64,000 nt of DNA, taken from contig CM049308.1 in NCBI GenBank assembly GCA_026874595.1, forward strand, positions 41,094,527 through 41,158,526. Reading direction: 5' to 3'. Below the pieces are notes generated by a model, which worked only from the letters and a program-made list of their open reading frames with translations, did no database searches and was not told the DNA's origin. This document shows positions 46,263-59,699 of this stretch, in pieces (position 1 is the stretch's first letter; every line of letters begins with the position of its first letter). The translations under genes were made by a program, and so were the position numbers. This DNA comes from Sipunculus nudus (lineage: Eukaryota; Annelida; Sipuncula; Golfingiida; Sipunculidae).

Positions 46263-49200
46263 CACAGATCAACTTTTCCCTTGTTGATTTTAGTTCTTTT
46301 TAAAATTTCATGGACACACAAGAACTTCCCCCCTCCCCCCTGCAAAAAAACAAAACAACCACCATGCCGTAACAAGCACTATTTGTGGTCTGAGCTGAGC
46401 TTATTATAAATGTCTAACATGTATGCCATCAATACAGAGACTTCTCATGGTCTCAGTGGTGGTTGTTTTAGTGGGGTTTACTGTATATACAAATGTATAA
46501 TAAAAGAAGAGGTAACAGCACCCACAGTATTGGAAAGTGAATATATCAGGCAGTTTAGGATAATTCACTCTAGAAATGAACTATATATAATTGGTAGACA
46601 TTTAACTGGTATAATCAAGGGAACATTTGCTTAACTTGGTATTACCAATCATGTAGTTTGCAATAGTCTGTAAAACTCTTTGAAGCATTTCTCAGATGTT
46701 GTTAGGCATGAGAAGATCTAGATGCCTTTCTTTTTTCCTTTCTCGCACAGTACGTGATAATCTGTTATGCTTATGCACTTCATGTGTAGGCCATTCCTAT
46801 TGACTTTTATTTTATCTTAGCAATTTGATTATATTATTGCACCACACAATACATAATCTTTGTAAAATATTTAAAACTCATCTATATAATTAAGTTAACA
46901 TTACCCCCAAATATAAGAATAAATTGAATCATTACAAATTTATTTTCCAAAAAGGTTAACAAATGTGTGCTTTACTAATTTATCCTTTTTAACTGTTTTA
47001 GAAATTTAATCTTTTAAAATTTATCTTCTAAACACTACAATTAGTTTAAATATTTACAAATGTATTCTCAAAACTGGAAAATAAATTGGACCTTAACAAA
47101 TTTATCAACAGCAAATTCAAATTTGTCTGTGTAAACTAGATCAGCAAGCATTAGAACAAAGTGGTTTCAACTGAGTAAATTGAGGATGTTTTAAGTTAAA
47201 GATAGGGGCAGACATGGGGGCTGAATAATTGAAAATGTAGCAAATAGGAGAGTAATTTGGGATACTTTGTCTTTTGGCTGTAAACCCTAGAGAGGAGAAA
47301 AGAAAGAGACTCTGGAAATAGCTAGTAAGAAACTGGAGGAAACCGTAAGGAGCCATGGTGGAAATTAAATTTATTTATTAATAAACAGGTATCCTTATTA
47401 TCATTGTGCAGTATATACTTTCACATATGTACAAAATTAATATTAATCATAAATGCACTTCTTTTTAAATTGTTGTACTTTTTTTCACAAAATATGATTT
47501 TTTGTTGAAAGACTTATTTACTTGCAAGCCTATGTGTTGTTGTATTTAATAATTGATTATTTTAATCATCAATGTTTTATATTGTTTGTACTTCTATTAC
47601 TAATTGTAAAGTTTATCTTCTGTATATTTTTTAAAGTTTATTTCTTTAAAGTTGATAAAATTGCACCTTAATTGGCTTAATGAGAGAGAGTGAGTGAGAG
47701 AGCATATATATCCAGAAATACAATGATACTGGCCTGAATTTATCACAGCGATAATGTTTTGTCATGGTGCTTCATAGATGTACAATGTTATGTTTGTATC
47801 TGATCACAAAATGACATGCTTTCCCGCATAAAACACACATTAGGAAGCATATTTCCCTCAGCCAGTCATAAATATTGACAAACTATACTGGTTTATATCT
47901 GCTAAGATGATCTAGTCTGTTTGTTGTTACCTTTTGTGAACAGAATGTGAGGAGCTGGCAAGGCCTGTGAAGGCTGAATACCAGCATGAAAAATGATTGT
48001 GCTAGTCCATGGGATTTTAATTAACTCCATGGTGGAGCACAAAGCGACAAAAGAAATCTTTTATGTTTTGTGACACAATAACAGGATACTTACTGCAATT
48101 TGGTGCTGAATTTCTTCAACAAAATATTGCAGAAATACCAGTTCTTTGTAACCTCTGGTAGCTCTTCATGTCCTGTTTGTAGCATGTACTGTACAATAGA
48201 AAGGCTGAGTGTGACTTGCTGGCCATGACTTGCTGGCTGTGCCGAGCCACTTTAACTATTTCTGAGGACTTAAACTGATTCTCATTTATAGTCCCTTCCA
48301 TCCCCTCATGTACACCTTTTTTTGCTATGAAAATTTGTATTAGTTACAATTTGAGGGAGATTTTATAATGTAGGGTGGAAGATTTAAAGGCCAAATGTTC
48401 AACAAAGTAAATAAACACCTACCTTACTCCTTTTTAAAGAAACAGAGATGTTTAAAAATATGAGAAATCAGTCTGCATTTTGCAACATATTATATCCACT
48501 TTTGCGAGTAAGGGTCATTGGTCACATGCAAAAACACCTTCAGTGCTTATTGGATGATGTCATGTAAACACTCTAAAAATATGGCTAGCTAATATAAAGA
48601 TTGATACTCATGCAGGGACATATCTGGTCTGACAGATCATTGTATAAGAGTAAAACAAAGCTGCAAAACATAAACTGTAAACTGTTCTGATTCCCAAATA
48701 GACCATAAATGCAGCATTCTAGGAAATTGTATAAAAATATAAATTTTTAAAAAAATTCTCTCCAAAAGACAGGTGGACAGATGTTGGTGGAACAGAGAAT
48801 ATAAAAAAAAGTGGTTTGAAGATATTTGTTTCAATGTTGCTTTCCAAGTAAAGGCATATGAAATTGAATAAATTACTAAAAAACGTGTGCTAAAACTAAA
48901 GAGTGATATATGTAGCTGGTTCTGATGAGTTCTTTAAATTATGGTACACCTAGGCATTGTTATAGTCATGAATTGCTGGCTTCATTATCTTGTCATTTAA
49001 TTTATACTATAAGTGGAGGTTGAGACATGATCAGGTTATAATATGACTCATCATTAATGGTTGAAGCAATGCCGCATGACTGAGTTATTTAAGTTGTAGG
49101 TGTTGGTTGATGCATGATTGGGCCAGTAAGTATATTTGATTATAACTGACATTTGTTTAATGTAACTTAGCCTTTTTTACCTTTGCTGTCTTTTGCCATG

Positions 49201-49754
49201 GGTTTTTGTGTTTGCTTCTACTTGTAGCTTCCTAGAAATAAAGCAGTTCCCAGACTGCCACTTTTTCCAACAAATATTATTTGTCCTTCTGCCCTGTAGG
49301 GTCATCAACATATTAATCAAACCAAAGATGAAAATGGTTACGAATTCCAGCTGTGCCAATTTAAATCTTATGAAATATTACAGTCAGTCTAGTGTGGAGT
49401 GTCTTTGAATTGTAATATACAATTTATTGTAAGTTAGGAAACAGGTTTTGTGTTCTTGGATCTAAACTTTTCCACCTGTTTCAGCCATAAAACTCATGAA
49501 TGGATCTTGTCATAACCTCATGGTGCAAAAGATACATGTATGTGCTTAAGGGCTGAGCCAGGGGTTTGATGATAAGTGAATAACGGTTAAGCTAAAATAA
49601 ACATATAACCCTGTACCAGGCTGTATAGTCACATGTTCATTGCTTAACATTGCAAGTCATAATTCAACAGAAAATCATTTTTTTTTCACAGCGTGAGTGA
49701 ATGTGGTGACAAATCAGCATCACTATCATAAACTAAGAAGAATGAGAAAAACCT

Positions 49755-49756
<2 letters not shown>
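46263..49756. other. AT-rich stretch with one small ORF
   Basis: No repeat array is seen apart from a GAGAGAGTGAGTGAGAG run at 47686-47702. The minus-strand ORF 48116-48301 (61 codons) starts at an ATG in a favourable context (GGGGATGG) and has protein-like composition (MEGTINENQFKSSEIVKVAR at its start), but has no recognised family. Confidence 0.4.

Positions 49757-49842
<86 letters not shown>
49757..49842. repeat. (TA)43 microsatellite
   Basis: Uninterrupted TA dinucleotides over about 86 bp. It can extrude as a cruciform and is likely polymorphic. The ORF reading IYIYIY through it is an artefact. Confidence 0.97.
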
Positions 49843-49845
<3 letters not shown>

Positions 49846-51884
49846 TAAATATATAATGTACTGTATTTGTTTATGTAAAGAATCTGCTGGGCCATATGTT
49901 GATCATAGTTGTTACTGATCTAACACATAAGGGCAGGGATAGAAGTGTAAGTGCATGAGCAGAGAGATAGCTGACCTCCTGATTAGAACCAGATCCCTGA
50001 GCATCTGATGAACGGAGAGGGTCCAGTCAGACCAAAGGCTACCATAATAAACACTGCTAACACCTAGCATTGATCAAAGGCAGGTTCCCTCAGGTGTGAT
50101 CCTCCCGGCTCACACACCTGTCCATCGCCATGGTGACTCGTACTCTTGTTTCACTGGTGTCCATGAATCATTTCACTACCAATCAATGATTTACCTGGTA
50201 TAAAATGTGGCACTCACATATACCCTCACATGTCCCTATTCACTTTAACATGGTTCATAATCATAACTTAAACTGATAATATCGGCTACTTCATAAAGTT
50301 GTCTACTGTATTTCTATGAGATTTTTTTCAAGAAACCTCTTGTTATTAAGTTGCTGTCTAAAAAACAAATATTGCCGGCTTGCTGTTTCTTTTTTTCCCC
50401 GTCACATAGTGAATATTTAATTTTAACCCACATTGTCATAGAGATTCACCATTATGTCTAGATGACTTCTATGATCTCTAGATTATTATAGACTTGGGAA
50501 ACTTGATATTTAGATGACTTCACAATAACATCATCCATCATCATAGAATTACCTTCCTTTTCTTTAAATAGACATGCTCCTGCAGGCCAGGGTTCTAACC
50601 TGGCAAAAATATAGGCATAGGACTCTTGTTATTCCAGAGTAATAGGGAGAAAAAAATCAAGACTGTAATGAGAAAAAAGTTCATCAAAAAAGGAGTGCAG
50701 CATGATCCTTGCTGAAGTTCACAGTAGTTATATGTCATACAGTTGGGAAAATTATGAGTCCTTGTGATGGTATTGTCAGAAGAGATCCTTCAGTATGAGT
50801 CCCAGATACACTGTTGTTGCAGTTGTGCTGTAACACATATGATGAACCTGTCAGTCGGCTCTGTTGATTAAGTCTGTTTACTGCTTCACAGCTCCTGCTT
50901 CAGCTCAATATGCAATCAAGACCACAGGATATGCTGACTTGCAAGCAGCCCTTTAAACCGCTTTTTGTGGTAGAAAAACCATTGATTTTGTCCTTGGAGG
51001 TGTTGTTTATCCTTTTTCTATAAAAGCTCCCTGCTTCCAATATCAGCCATTATCATGGCCAAGGCATGCCCTGAGGGTGGGCTGCTAGAACAGTCAGGCT
51101 AGTTTTGGCTGCTATCCCTTAAGCATCTCCTGATCTGTAATTGTTCCTATCCTGCTTTCTACAGCAGACTGTTCTCCAATGCACCCCTGAAGGCATTTTT
51201 TGGCAAGATATAATGACATTTGCACACCTACTGTTTCATGCTTGCCTGAGTGCTTGAAATTTAACCTGCATGTGGCTTGAAATATCTTTGCTGGATATTA
51301 TCATACAAATAGTCACTGCGTTTAAATAAATATGTATGAAGATCAATGGATGTTTTTTGTGTGAGCCTGGATGTTTGGCTATCCATCATTTATTAAGAAG
51401 CTGTTGTTGTGTTTCATGCTCATAAACTGGTACTCTATCATTCTGTTGTGGCTTGTTTCTGATACTAAACTGGTACATATTTCATCAGGTTTAGCATTTA
51501 TAAAAGGACTTTGGACAAAAGTCTGCAGTGATGACCTTTTATGCTGTGGGATATGACTATGGAGCTCTTAAATTTTCAGAAGTATATATAACTTAAAGCA
51601 GATCATACAAAGTGCTTTTTTTCTGTGATATTCAGCCAACACAATGGCAGATTATTACAGCATAACAAAGTCCTCATTTTACACAGGTTTGGTAGTTTGA
51701 GTAGAGGACTATAAATGGCTATTTGAGGAAGGTCATGCAGAGTTCATGATGAGGGTCAATAGAGCTATAGATCCTGCAGGAGCAGTCCCAGTGAGTCTTC
51801 AGCATGTGCTGGTGTCTGTATACAGAGGGTAATATGAAGCAGGTTATGCTGTGTCCTGCTTGAGAGGTAGGACATACAGCACTG
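49843..51884. other. Unassigned stretch
   Basis: Mixed composition with slightly GC-richer patches at 50000-50140 and 51030-51200. At 51165 a good acceptor (CCTGCTTTCTACAG) is followed by a 30-codon open frame (QTVLQCTPEGIFWQD at its start) ending at 51257. This is weak evidence only. Confidence 0.35.
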
Positions 51885-52178
51885 TCAGTCACAGGCTGTG
51901 CTGATGTGGCTGGTTTTATATATCTTCCTAGCAGCAAGACAGGTGAGAAGATATAAATAGGCCTGACAACACGCCAAGCAAAATATGAGACCCATTACTG
52001 CCTCTGTCTTCCTAACTGTGAAACAGCAGATCTCAGTAGCAGCACAGCAGCCCTGCAGGCTCTGAAATACCAGGCCACCTGAGCCAGCCCAGCCAGTGAC
52101 CGCTACCTGGTCAAAGTCCTCTATTGCTTGATATGTTACACAGAGAGTAGTCATGAATTCATAACCTTGGTTAAACAT
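51885..52178 (-). CDS. Unrecognised 97-residue ORF
   Basis: The frame runs from an ATG at 52176-52178 to a stop at 51885-51887. The ORF is near 48% G+C against an AT-rich background, with ordinary codon variety. A polar N-terminal part (YQAIEDFDQVAVTGWAGSGG) is followed by a Cys-rich part and one hydrophobic segment (VMGLIFCLACCQAYLYLLTC) suggesting a single membrane helix, then a short basic tail. A donor-like CCAG|GTAGCG occurs in it at about 52105. No family is recognised. A second minus-strand frame (51719-51937) overlaps the end. It could equally be chance. Confidence 0.27.
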   Translation of the reverse strand: MFNQGYEFMTTLCVTYQAIEDFDQVAVTGWAGSGGLVFQSLQGCCAATEICCFTVRKTEAVMGLIFCLACCQAYLYLLTCLAARKIYKTSHISTACD

Positions 52179-53462
52179 GTATGTGGTCAGGTGATTTTAA
52201 ACTGAGGACTGCCAGATAGTTCCAAACAGTATTCAGTGGGAATGTAGTTACAGATATAAGTCAGGAATACACACAGGGAATATATAAATTCAAGTGTTAA
52301 AAGCTTTTTGTGATTTCACAGTGCGTGGTCATGAAATCAAACCTTTAGTCGAATGATATTAGCATTGAACAGCAAATTATACATTCAGTCCCTTAAAGAC
52401 ACAATCATGTTGTGTATTTATGTTCAGTTTTCAGTTTATTGGTACTTAGAAAAACGAGGCCTACAGATCACAGTGAATCTACAGAATATTTTTATGATAA
52501 AGTGTCTGAGTCTTTGATTATAAAGTATAGAATTTTCCACTTTGGCTTCAATTGTTTAAATTTCTGTTGCAGCATCAGAAAGCATAAAAACTGACATCAC
52601 TAGATCCCCCTAGGTACTTCAGTAATTTAATTGATGGGCATGTTGAAGAACATGGTTTAAATTTCAGTTCTTTCAGAATATGTTACACCTCTGACTCTGT
52701 CCATCCCTGATATTAAACAAACTCTTGTACTTATGTCTATGTGAAGAAATGAAGGTTGCCAGCTAGGTAGGTGTAATCAGTCTGCATACTGTGCTAACCA
52801 GATCTTTGCAGGGAGTTCTGTACAGTCTTCAAGCAAGGTGTTATCTGTTTGTCCTGTCCAGATCTCAGTGATGAGAGTTGTAATTTCTGCATCCTTTAAT
52901 AATATCATACATAAATTTTGGAATATAGCTTGAAATACATGATAACAGGATGACATGAGTTGTATTACTTCAGACCACATTATTGATTTCATTGCTGCAT
53001 TGTTCCCTATTGAATACAGTGTATTACCATCAGTGGTGAAACTACATTTATATCAGCCCATTTAAAACATTTTTATGAGTGTGGATTGGCTACCAGTGCC
53101 TGTTAGAGATATAAACATAATAACCAGATCAAAACCAAAGGTAATGTGATATCATAAAGTAGATTTTATAGTTGTTATCTATCACTACTAGCAAGCTGGC
53201 ACAGTTTGGTATTTATCCAGGTCTGCCCTGGACAATTTCATTTTCAGTATTGTCAGACAGAGCCAGAAATTGTTTTTACATCAGACTTTTTCTGTATCTT
53301 GGCAAAAATTCTTTTGGTTTCTTTTGAAGTGTAAGAAGCAGCCAGATGCATGGGTCTTAAAAAAGTCAAGTGTTTGGCCCTCACTGCACGATTATTACAG
53401 AAAAACAAACTTTCCTATTTGTATACTCTACAGAATCAATTATCTTATTTACTTTGACTTGT
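52179..53462. other. Unassigned stretch
   Basis: No convincing exon. At 52579 a strong acceptor (TTTCTGTTGCAG) is followed by a very short open tail. No repeats are seen. Confidence 0.4.
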
Positions 53463-53551
53463 TTACAAATGTTCAAAGAAGGTCAGGCTGACCGCTTGGG
53501 ATTGTTGTGAAAACAGGCAATCTTCAGCCCTGGCTACTCTGAAGGCATCAG
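53463..53551 (-). CDS. Exon candidate, unrecognised
   Basis: On the minus strand a strong acceptor (CTCTATCTTTCTGCAG) is followed by two leftover bases and 28 codons beginning DAFRVARAEDCLFSQQSQAV, to TAA at 53463-53465. Composition is protein-like and the patch is GC-richer than its flanks. A donor-like GCG|GTCAGC could end the exon earlier. A plus-strand candidate lies only 74 bp away (53625), so at most one strand is likely real here, unless two genes meet. Confidence 0.25.
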
Positions 53552-53624
53552 CTGCAGAAAGATAGAGGATTCTAGCTGCAGAGGTATACTGTTGATATAT
53601 TGACCACAGCAGCTGAAGTGATAG

Positions 53625-53749
53625 ATGAAGACACCCTCTGCCTGTGTTTGTGTGTTAGTATTCTGTCAGTCCATCCCTGAGGAGGTTGTGCCACTATCGG
53701 AGGAAATACCAAGTGAAACTTCTAACGATGTGATCGATACTTTCCCCAG
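53625..53749 (+). CDS. Candidate first exon of a secreted peptide, or internal exon
   Basis: An ATG at 53625 opens MKTPSACVCVLVFCQ, a short hydrophobic leader like a signal peptide, followed by the acidic stretch SIPEEVVPLSEEIPSETSND, then VIDTFP and a good donor CCCAG|GTACAG at 53750. The frame closes five codons past the first G of the donor if unspliced. An alternative reading is equally natural: the T/G-rich leader is the pyrimidine tract of an acceptor (TTCTGTCAG ending at 53669) and the exon is 53670-53749 (80 nt). In both readings the same acidic residues are coded. The downstream continuation was not found. No family is recognised. Confidence 0.33.
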
Positions 53750-54824
53750 GTACAGGTAGACTGACACTCTGGCCTTAGCCAACCAATCAGGTCAGAAAGA
53801 CGAGGCATCGAAGACCAAAAGAACTGCAGGGCTAACCCCTGAGCTACAGTTTGGATTAGACTTTGGCAGTTAGTGTCACAGTTTTCTCCCAGCAGAAAAC
53901 TTACTTTTCAAAGGTCATGATGAGGGCCTGCAGTTGGTGGTATTTATTGAATAAAGGCTGAACTTACAATATAATGGATGACTGATCTTTGTATCCACCT
54001 GATCGTTATATATATATATAAATATAGATATAAATATTTTAGTCTTTTCCACTACCCTATTACACTTGTTTAACTGTGATTATATTTAAACAGGAAACTG
54101 AGCTGAAAACTTTTTTTTTCAAAGGGGACAGAGAAAATTGTATAATTAACTGGAAAGAAAATAATACATTATTGTATTTGAGGATAAAAGTTAAATGCAA
54201 GAAAATTCATATTTGCATAACCGAAGTCATTGTCCTAGAGTACCTATTGGAATTAATTTTTGACTCCATTTGTGAATGCCTGGTGTACAGAGGAAGTGAT
54301 TCTTATGCTCTGTGTGATTCACACCACAGTCACTCCATCATGTATAGTCCAGAGACTACTGTGAAAGAATGTATGGTGCAATCAAAGGACCTTTTGGTGC
54401 AATGTTAAAGGTCGTAAAATTAATATTCTGTATATTTTAATTCATTATGGTACCAAAACTCTTGAGTTTTTCACTTCTGTTTGGGCCTACGATTTCTTAA
54501 TGAAATGGATTTGAAAGAAACATTGTGGAAAATCAGGGGAGAGGGGGTGTTTAAACAGAGTTTGAATATTGAAGAGTTCATGTTTTGGGGAGTATAAGCA
54601 GGACAGCTAGTTGATTTCTATCCTTTGAGGTCAGTATGAGATTAGTCTAAAAATGGAAGTTTCCTTTCATAAATCCAGTTCAATCCAACTTATTTCATGG
54701 ATCTTGAGTTTCATAATCTTATTCATATAGACTTGCTGACAAGGTCAGTATATGCTGTGATATTGCTCAGTGACAGCATCGTTTGATTCATTGGAGGAGC
54801 TTAGTTAAATGGTCCATACTGGTC
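53750..54824. other. Unassigned stretch
   Basis: An imperfect (TA)n tract lies at 54006-54037. ORF 54076-54408 is AT-driven in its first half, and its second half has mixed composition but no recognisable motif. Confidence 0.38.
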
Positions 54825-55028
54825 TCAATGAAAAAGACAGTGCTGGGGGCATATCCATCGACCATAGGGATCAATAATTAGGCGATTAATTCTCTCTTCT
54901 AGCGTCATACAAAGTGAGTATTGTCTGGCTGCAGAGAGAGCAGCACTGCACAGGGAGGGATGAATGAACCTACCAGTCCTTTGGACCAGTCTAATGGGGG
55001 TAGAGATACTGCTTGACCTCCGCAGCAC
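54825..55028 (-). CDS. Unrecognised exon-like frame
   Basis: A minus-strand open frame follows an acceptor-like TCTTTTATCAG at about 55030-55040. Residues include SISTPIRLVQRTGRFIHP and a tail EERINRLIIDPYGRW. Composition is protein-like with several Arg, and the patch is GC-richer than the flanks. A competing minus frame in the same interval is open for about 40 codons, and a donor-like CTG|GTAGGT lies within. No family is recognised and the start is unknown. Confidence 0.2.
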   Translation of the reverse strand: MLRRSSSISTPIRLVQRTGRFIHPSLCSAALSAARQYSLCMTLEERINRLIIDPYGRWICPQHCLFH

Positions 55029-57649
55029 TGATAAAAGATGCAGCTGTCAGTAAAGCAGTTACTGCCAGTACATCAGGAGGCTTCTCTTAACGGTTGACTG
55101 TTGCCAATCATGTAACAGAACAATGCAACAGGTTCAAGTTAACAATTTTCATAATCAAAATTAGTGATGAACTGTGAAGAATAGATGAGATCTAGTTCAA
55201 AATTATTATACTTTGCTATCAGTTGTGATGTTATTATAGTAAGTTGATGTATATTCTTATGAAAGGAAGTATATAACAGGTATTTTGTTATGGGTTGAAA
55301 CTATAATAAGCCAGCTACAAAAGAATAACTAATGATGTGTTGTAATGCATGGAAAATATGATACAATTAAAATAAGAAAAAGAATTGTAGGTGGTATGTT
55401 GTACTGGCATGAACAATATACCACAAAATAACAAAAGATTTGTAGGTGGTATGTTTCAATGTAAGAAAAAATATAGTTCAAACCACATAAAACTATTGTG
55501 GGTGGGGGTTGAAAAGGGACTGATGCAGCCTGATAGGAAGTCCCTTGAGATCAGAAGATCAGGTATGTGAATCAGTTTACTCTATACCATAGCCCCAGAG
55601 CAAAATCCAACCACATATAGCTCATCTCCAGAGTTTGGTGGCTTAACTTCTGGTCTAAGGTGCTTGAGGTGTGCACATAGCTACTCTGAAGAAACTCTCA
55701 TTGAATGACTTGGTTGATCAGCTGGAAGAAGAAATTATGGGACAAAATATGGCTCCTGGGGTGTATGTGTGGGCACAGCATTTGAGAACTTGATTAATTA
55801 CATTAGTACCGGTATATCAAGTGTTGTTGGTCTTGATGGTGAAATTGCATGCTTTCCATGGTTATCGTCTTCTTTTTTGTCCACTTTCTTAGAATTCATG
55901 AACACCAAATCTGTGCAATTTCAGACCATTGCATTGCAGCAGATGCTTATTTGCATATTTGTCATTTATATCAATAAAAAAATCATAATACTCATGAAAA
56001 TATCCAAATCTTCTTCCTTTTTTGAAGGGCGTATCCCACAAATGTTATTTTTATCTAAAAACCATCTATCATACAATAACGAAAAAATGAATTTTTATGA
56101 GAAACCAAGCAAAGAAGTGGCAGCTTTGTTTGTCATTGAGCAGAATCTTTGAATTGGACCATTCTGGGTCCTGATCTGATTTTGTCCTGCTCAATTAACA
56201 GCTAAGAGGCCAGCCAAGACCACCGCAACTGATCACTTTATCGATTTTGTTGCTGGCATGTTGCTTGGTGAATGATTGATGTGTTCTGGTCTGCTGCCTC
56301 TGCTCAAAATGAAGGTTGTTTCTCCCACCGAAGGAAGGTTAATCAACAGGCATGCGGTAATCTCCGTCATGGCATAGATGATCGGTTGTTACCGTCTGCA
56401 TTCCATTTCCTTGCCCACTGGGAGATGACAATAAAAATAAGAAATATGGCATAAAAGCTAGACTAATTTCAGATGGTCAGAAAAGAACTGCACATATATA
56501 TCAGTGAAAGAAAACAACCCTATAACAACCCTATATACATTGCATCTACTTAATTAAAAATTTTTGAATAGGCTTCCAGAAAGTTATCTGATTTGATTGG
56601 TTCAGGTGATTGATATATGAAATCCATGGTAGAGATAGTGGCAAAAAGCAAGTTAGAAAAACTGATCTTGCTGATAATATCTAAAAGAAGTTGATAAATT
56701 TGTACTTTCTTCTGGGATTTAATTTAATTCTATGAGCAATGGTTAATTAAGTTTCATTCAAGAAATGGTATCTGTACTAATTAACCTGTAGTGTGTGATG
56801 AATTTATCAGCAGGCTGGTTTTGAGAATAACTATAATGGGAATGATCATGCAGTTCCTGGCTCTTGTGGTTACCATGGTAACAGGATGCTGGTTAAACCA
56901 CATCACTCTCAAACAGCTGTCACTGTTTAGAAAATCTTCCGGCAGTAGCATTCGTTCAGTGTGCACACAGGAACACCAGCCCTGAAACACTAAAGGCTGC
57001 ATAGTGTTCAAGACAAACTAATCCTGCTTTGGTCTATGCCGTTATAACCAGCTAAACACTGAGTACCGGACCAAAGTCTTCCATGTTCACTTCCCTAGTG
57101 AAGCACATGATTTGACGTCTATTATATATTGCAATTTTTATAGGATAGGTCCATAGCCAATTGGTGGCACTCTCAACCATACAATGAGAAAGCTGTGATA
57201 TCATTTTAAAGCCTTCACAGTATAAGGTTTTATATGCACAGGATATAAAATATATCCACACAACCTGTAATTATTACATGAGACTGAATCTCTAAAGTTC
57301 TGTTTAGATTATTCCATTTGATATAGCAAGCATCTCTGCTGTGTCCATGTATCAGCAGTTATTCTTAGCTAATAGACTTAAAGGGTTCAGTAAGCTCATA
57401 CCCTGTGTCAGAGACTTTGCTTTAAGACTAAAATTTGTATTTCACTTGATTTTATGTTTCCTGAAGTCACTGGCTTAAAAGACTTATTTCCAAATTTTTT
57501 AAACCAAAAAGCTTTAAATCTTGATTTGGTAAACTTTATTTTGTGTGTTCCACTGCCACTGACCTTGAACAAGTTATTGGATGGTAGATGTCTATGGAAC
57601 CAGATTGTTTTTTTTATTTCAACAAGACCATCTGGTATCCAATGTAGGC

Positions 57650-57652
<3 letters not shown>
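55029..57652. other. Unassigned stretch
   Basis: A 19-bp word (TTGTAGGTGGTATGTT core) is duplicated at about 55385 and 55440. ORFs at 55769-56152 (+), 56272-56454 (+) and 56791-56985 (+) have mixed composition. The last ends with a membrane-like helix and a Ser/Arg/Lys-rich tail, but it overlaps a common GTTACCATGGTAAC palindrome (56868) and an equally long minus ORF. None is supported. Confidence 0.35.
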
Positions 57653-57687
<35 letters not shown>

Positions 57688-57692
57688 TATAC
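57653..57692. repeat. (TA)n microsatellite
   Basis: About 40 bp of TA dinucleotides with one C interruption. Confidence 0.93.
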
Positions 57693-59550
57693 ATTAATAT
57701 CTGCTAGCTTTCATGATGGAGAATGTTTGAGGATTCTCTGTACAAAGAAAGTTAGTATAGATCAGGAAAATAAATGGGTTTCTTTTCTGATTTGATTAGT
57801 GCCTTACAAGAAGTTGCAGTACTCTGAAACAAGAGTATGGTCACTGAATTTTTAAATCTTTTCTGTTCATTGCTTCTTTCCATCTTTGTTTCATCTTCCT
57901 CATACATTATTGATTTAAAAGGCCATCCAGTCCTGCTAATGTATCTCAGTAGGTCAAACATTCAGACATATCAAAGACATTTTATAAGGGTCACCTTTAC
58001 TTGCATTAGAAATCATCACAAAGATACCAGCATATTTTGCCGCAGGTCCAACAATGCAGGCATATGATAATCCCCTAATTTCATTAGCACTTGTTCAACA
58101 ATGTGAGCTTCTTAATCAGCAATCTGGGATCATGAAAAGCTATTCACAGTGTAAAAATGACCGTAGTCCTAATTTCAGACAGATTAAAAAGTTCATTCTT
58201 TTTATGTGGTACAAGGAACAATAATATGAGTTAATGTATGTGATGCCTTATGTGTAATCTGCTAACAGACAAACACATAAAAACATTACCTTTCACCAAA
58301 CTGTGGCAATCTACAGTTTACTTAGGTTTGTTTATTTTAGGATCAATGTATTGGAACCAGCAGATTATCAAGCATCTATTTACTGAATTGATATGAAGTC
58401 AATATTTTACAGGACATGGGCCCTTTATGTGTAAATCTTAGGACCAATACAAATATTCTCTTGGCAAGTATTCCCCTTCAGTTTTTCATTAGAAAAATCC
58501 TCCTGTACAAAGTCTGCAGCCTGCAGAAATGTGATCTAGATATTTACCACTGGTGCAGGTATATGGCATTGTGTTTTATGGACAAATTCCATGTCAAAAG
58601 CCATGACTATGCTACGATTGTTTGCAGCATACAAATCAATAACAGCCAGCAGTGATTGGTGTTGTGCTGGCACAGCAGTCAGATAGGTGGGCATTAGAAA
58701 TGGCATGACAGGTTGGAGCAGTTTTACCAATGGTGCTGCCGTATCCACATTGATTTGCTATCCATCACATTTATTAGGCCTCTAACCTTTGAAGAACCGC
58801 CATTTAGAATTTATTTTACTCTTAAAACTTGAGGTATAAATCCTATTGGCAGTCTCTGGTCATTCATAAAATTTTATTTGCATGTTTTTTTTCTCTATTT
58901 TACCTATTTATACCCTTTTCTTTTGTGCTATTGTCACCTTTGCTATTGTTTGACCCTTTTTGACCATAATGGTAAAATATAAACCCGGACCTTTGGCCTC
59001 CAAATAATTTTTTATTCTCAGTCTGATGCCAGTTTAAATAAATTATAGTGCACAAGTCACTAATTTTTCAGTAAGCTTTTGATACTCATAGTGCTTGCTT
59101 TGTTTACAGCATGTTTGGGTCATGGAAGTTTTCAAAATGTGTTGTCTTTTAGACTGGAATGGCTACTCTGACTATATATTAATAAGCTTTGGTGTTTTCT
59201 AAACAGATTATGAAGATATGACATAATTGTCAATTACATAACAATTTCAATATTAATGTGTTATCATTTGTTCATTAACAGAACAATTTAAATATTGTAA
59301 TTGGATACAATTAAACCCTACTGATGACCACAACTGTAACACACCCACCCACCATCATAACCTCCTTGACAAGATCTTCACTCCATCACAATGGTCAGTT
59401 CCAGAGGTGGTCCTATAAACAAGGGTTTACCGTATTTACCATATTATTCTTTAATAAGGATTTTTGGCTTCATGTTCTCAAGCTGACCTTAATGGCAAAT
59501 GTTACTGCACAGTTTTCTCTTATTGAGGTGCAGCATTGAGGCCTAAAGTT
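57693..59550. other. AT-rich stretch, no gene seen
   Basis: No exon or repeat is supported. Confidence 0.42.
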
Positions 59551-59670
59551 AGAGGCAGTATGTACTTTATAGAAGCAATGTGTACTCTGTAGAGGCAGTG
59601 TGTACTTTATAGAAGCAATGTGTACTCTGTAGAGGCAGTGTGCACTCTGTTTAGACAGTGTGTAGTGTGT
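59551..59670. repeat. 20-bp tandem array, 6 copies, 40-bp higher order
   Basis: Six 20-bp units (AGAGGCAGTGTGTACTTTAT and AGAAGCAATGTGTACTCTGT) alternate in an A-B-A-B pattern for the first four, so the array grew by duplicating a 40-bp dimer. The last two units are diverged. Confidence 0.93.
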
Positions 59671-59699
59671 TGAACAGAATCTCTAAGTATTATTGCTGC

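Noticed and set aside
49686-49895. 69-codon minus ORF
   Set aside because: It reads IYIYIY through the (TA)43 tract, so it is low-complexity translation.
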